Part shown: in pieces, positions 11,822 to 12,915 of the stretch
Layout: every line of letters begins with the position of its first letter
How positions within the stretch are numbered: the first letter of the stretch is position 1
DNA from: Hyphomicrobiales bacterium
GTDB taxonomy: Bacteria; Pseudomonadota; Alphaproteobacteria; Rhizobiales; Beijerinckiaceae
Assembly (NCBI GenBank): GCA_027489835.1
Contig: JAIXZF010000136.1
Coordinates: 1-12,915, forward strand
Direction: 5' to 3'
DNA length: 12,915 nucleotides
The notes under the pieces: model-generated
What the model was told of the DNA's origin: nothing
The model's database searches: none
Seen by the model: only the letters and a program-made list of their open reading frames with translations
Program-made: the position numbers and the translations under genes

Positions 11822-12915
11822 ATGCCCGATGCGACGCACTCGCGCCCGAGCCTGACGCTCTACAACACGCTGACGCGGACCAAGGAGGCCTTCGCGCCCC
11901 TCGATCCGGCGAATGTGCGGATGTATGTCTGCGGCCCGACGGTCTACGACTTCGCCCATATCGGCAATGCGCGCCCGATGATCGTGTTTGACGTGCTGTT
12001 CCGACTGCTGCGGCACATCTACGGCGAGAAGCACGTCACCTACGCGCGCAACATCACGGACGTGGACGACAAGATCAACCAGCGCGCTTTCGAGCGCTGG
12101 AGCCGCAAGCGCCCGCTGCTGGCCGAGATGCGCGAGCTGACCGAGGGCACGGTGGCCCAGTTCAACGCCGACCTGAAGGCGTTGAACGTGCTGGAACCCA
12201 CCCACACGCCGCGGGCCACCGACTTCGTCGCCAATGGCGAGCAGGCCACCGACATGGTTCGGATCGTCGAGAAGCTGGTCGAGCGTGGCGTCGCCTATGA
12301 GGCGGAAGGCCATGTGCTGTTCTCGCCCTCGGCGATGGACGCGCTGCCCGGCGTGCCGAAATACGGCTCGCTCTCGAAGCGCAATTTCGACGACATGCTG
12401 GCCGGCGCCCGCGTCGACGTCGCGCCCTACAAGCGCGATCCGATGGATTTCGTGCTGTGGAAGCCCTCGAACCCGGAGACCGAGCCGGGCTGGGACAGCC
12501 CGTGGGGCTTCGGCCGCCCCGGCTGGCACATCGAATGCTCGGCCATGGCCGGCGCGCTGCTGGGCGAGCGGTTCGACATCCACGGCGGCGGCATCGACCT
12601 CGTCTTTCCGCACCACGAGAACGAGATCGCGCAGAGCTGCTGCGCCTTCGGCGTGGACAAGATGGTGTCGGTCTGGATGCACAACGGCTTCTTGCAGGTC
12701 GAAGGCCGGAAGATGAGCAAGTCCGAGGGCAACTTCGTGACGATCAACGAGCTGCTCAACACAGACAAGTTCGGCGGTCGAAGCTGGCCCGGCGAGGTGC
12801 TGCGCCTCGCGATGCTCAAGACGCATTACCGCCAGCCGATCGACTGGACGGTACGGGCGCTGGAGGAGGCGGAGGCGACGCTTGATAGCTGGGCCTACAC
12901 CTTGAAGGATATGCC
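11822..12915 (+). CDS. cysS: Cysteinyl-tRNA synthetase (N-terminal 364 codons, cut by window end)
   Basis: Class I synthetase charging tRNA-Cys with cysteine in the cytosol; usual length is about 460-500 residues, so the C-terminal part is missing here. The start ATG at 11822 fits the family N-terminus (LYNTLTRTKEAFAPLDP). All catalytic landmarks are present: YVCGPTVYDFAHIGNAR with Cys37 and the HIGN version of HIGH, and GWHIECSAMA with Cys239. HHENE (His264, Glu268) and KMSKS (297-301) follow. Cys37, Cys239, His264 and Glu268 correspond to the zinc ligands of E. coli CysRS, with the same 25- and 4-residue spacing. The ribosome-binding site is weak. The gene is preceded by a leader with Cys codons and two hairpins. 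Confidence 0.97.
   Translation, partial: MPDATHSRPSLTLYNTLTRTKEAFAPLDPANVRMYVCGPTVYDFAHIGNARPMIVFDVLFRLLRHIYGEKHVTYARNITDVDDKINQRAFERWSRKRPLLAEMRELTEGTVAQFNADLKALNVLEPTHTPRATDFVANGEQATDMVRIVEKLVERGVAYEAEGHVLFSPSAMDALPGVPKYGSLSKRNFDDMLAGARVDVAPYKRDPMDFVLWKPSNPETEPGWDSPWGFGRPGWHIECSAMAGALLGERFDIHGGGIDLVFPHHENEIAQSCCAFGVDKMVSVWMHNGFLQVEGRKMSKSEGNFVTINELLNTDKFGGRSWPGEVLRLAMLKTHYRQPIDWTVRALEEAEATLDSWAYTLKDM

Noticed and set aside
11778..11855. Short ORF from the ATG at 11778 overlapping the cysS start
   Set aside because: GAAG is only about 1 nt before that ATG, the peptide is Arg/Pro-rich in a GC-rich frame, and it has no leader-like features.

Overview
The window is strongly GC-rich, with GC-rich third codon positions and dense genes on both strands. 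Its gene set suggests an alphaproteobacterium of the order Hyphomicrobiales (Rhizobiales): an Omp25/31-like outer-membrane protein start, a DUF2865 Cys-rich secreted protein, a second-type GluRS, and a Tat-exported TakP-like TRAP binding protein. The genus cannot be fixed from sequence alone (Bosea/Methylobacteriaceae-like relatives are plausible). There is no phage, IS, CRISPR, rRNA or tRNA gene here. It is mainly housekeeping chromosome with a few accessory regulators.

Layout. (1) 1-871: the 5' part of an outer-membrane beta-barrel gene on the minus strand, diverging from a small secreted glycine-zipper protein, which is followed by a hairpin terminator. (2) 962-4310, plus strand: glutamine-dependent NAD+ synthetase (nadE), a DUF808/YedI membrane protein and a two-TM DUF3592-like protein. 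(3) 4362-6217: an NmrA-type NAD(P)-binding protein and a LysR regulator, divergent across an 86-bp control region. (4) 6260-7609: a glutamyl-tRNA synthetase of the second, zinc-less type, ending 3 nt from the convergent DUF2865 gene. (5) 8908-10520, minus strand: a TRAP solute-binding protein followed 23 nt later by a MarR regulator. A good promoter and a palindrome precede this pair, and no TRAP membrane subunits are seen. (6) 10669-11535: a CreA-family periplasmic protein converging on a small four-cysteine secreted protein. (7) 11536-12915: a leader region and the first 364 codons of cysteinyl-tRNA synthetase (cysS), cut by the window end.

The most interesting signal is in front of cysS. 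An 18-codon ORF with a good ribosome-binding site ends Ile-Cys-Leu-Ile-Cys-Ser-stop. Its second Cys codon and stop run into a 9-bp stem with a GAAA loop, and a second hairpin covers the weak cysS ribosome-binding site. This looks like a cysteine-responsive attenuator of cysteinyl-tRNA synthetase. It is an inference from layout and needs comparative and experimental checks. Secondary points are a possibly leaderless nadE transcript, a candidate operator upstream of dctP-marR, an NmrA protein lacking the first glycine of its nucleotide-binding motif, and the probable tRNA specificity of the zinc-less GluRS.
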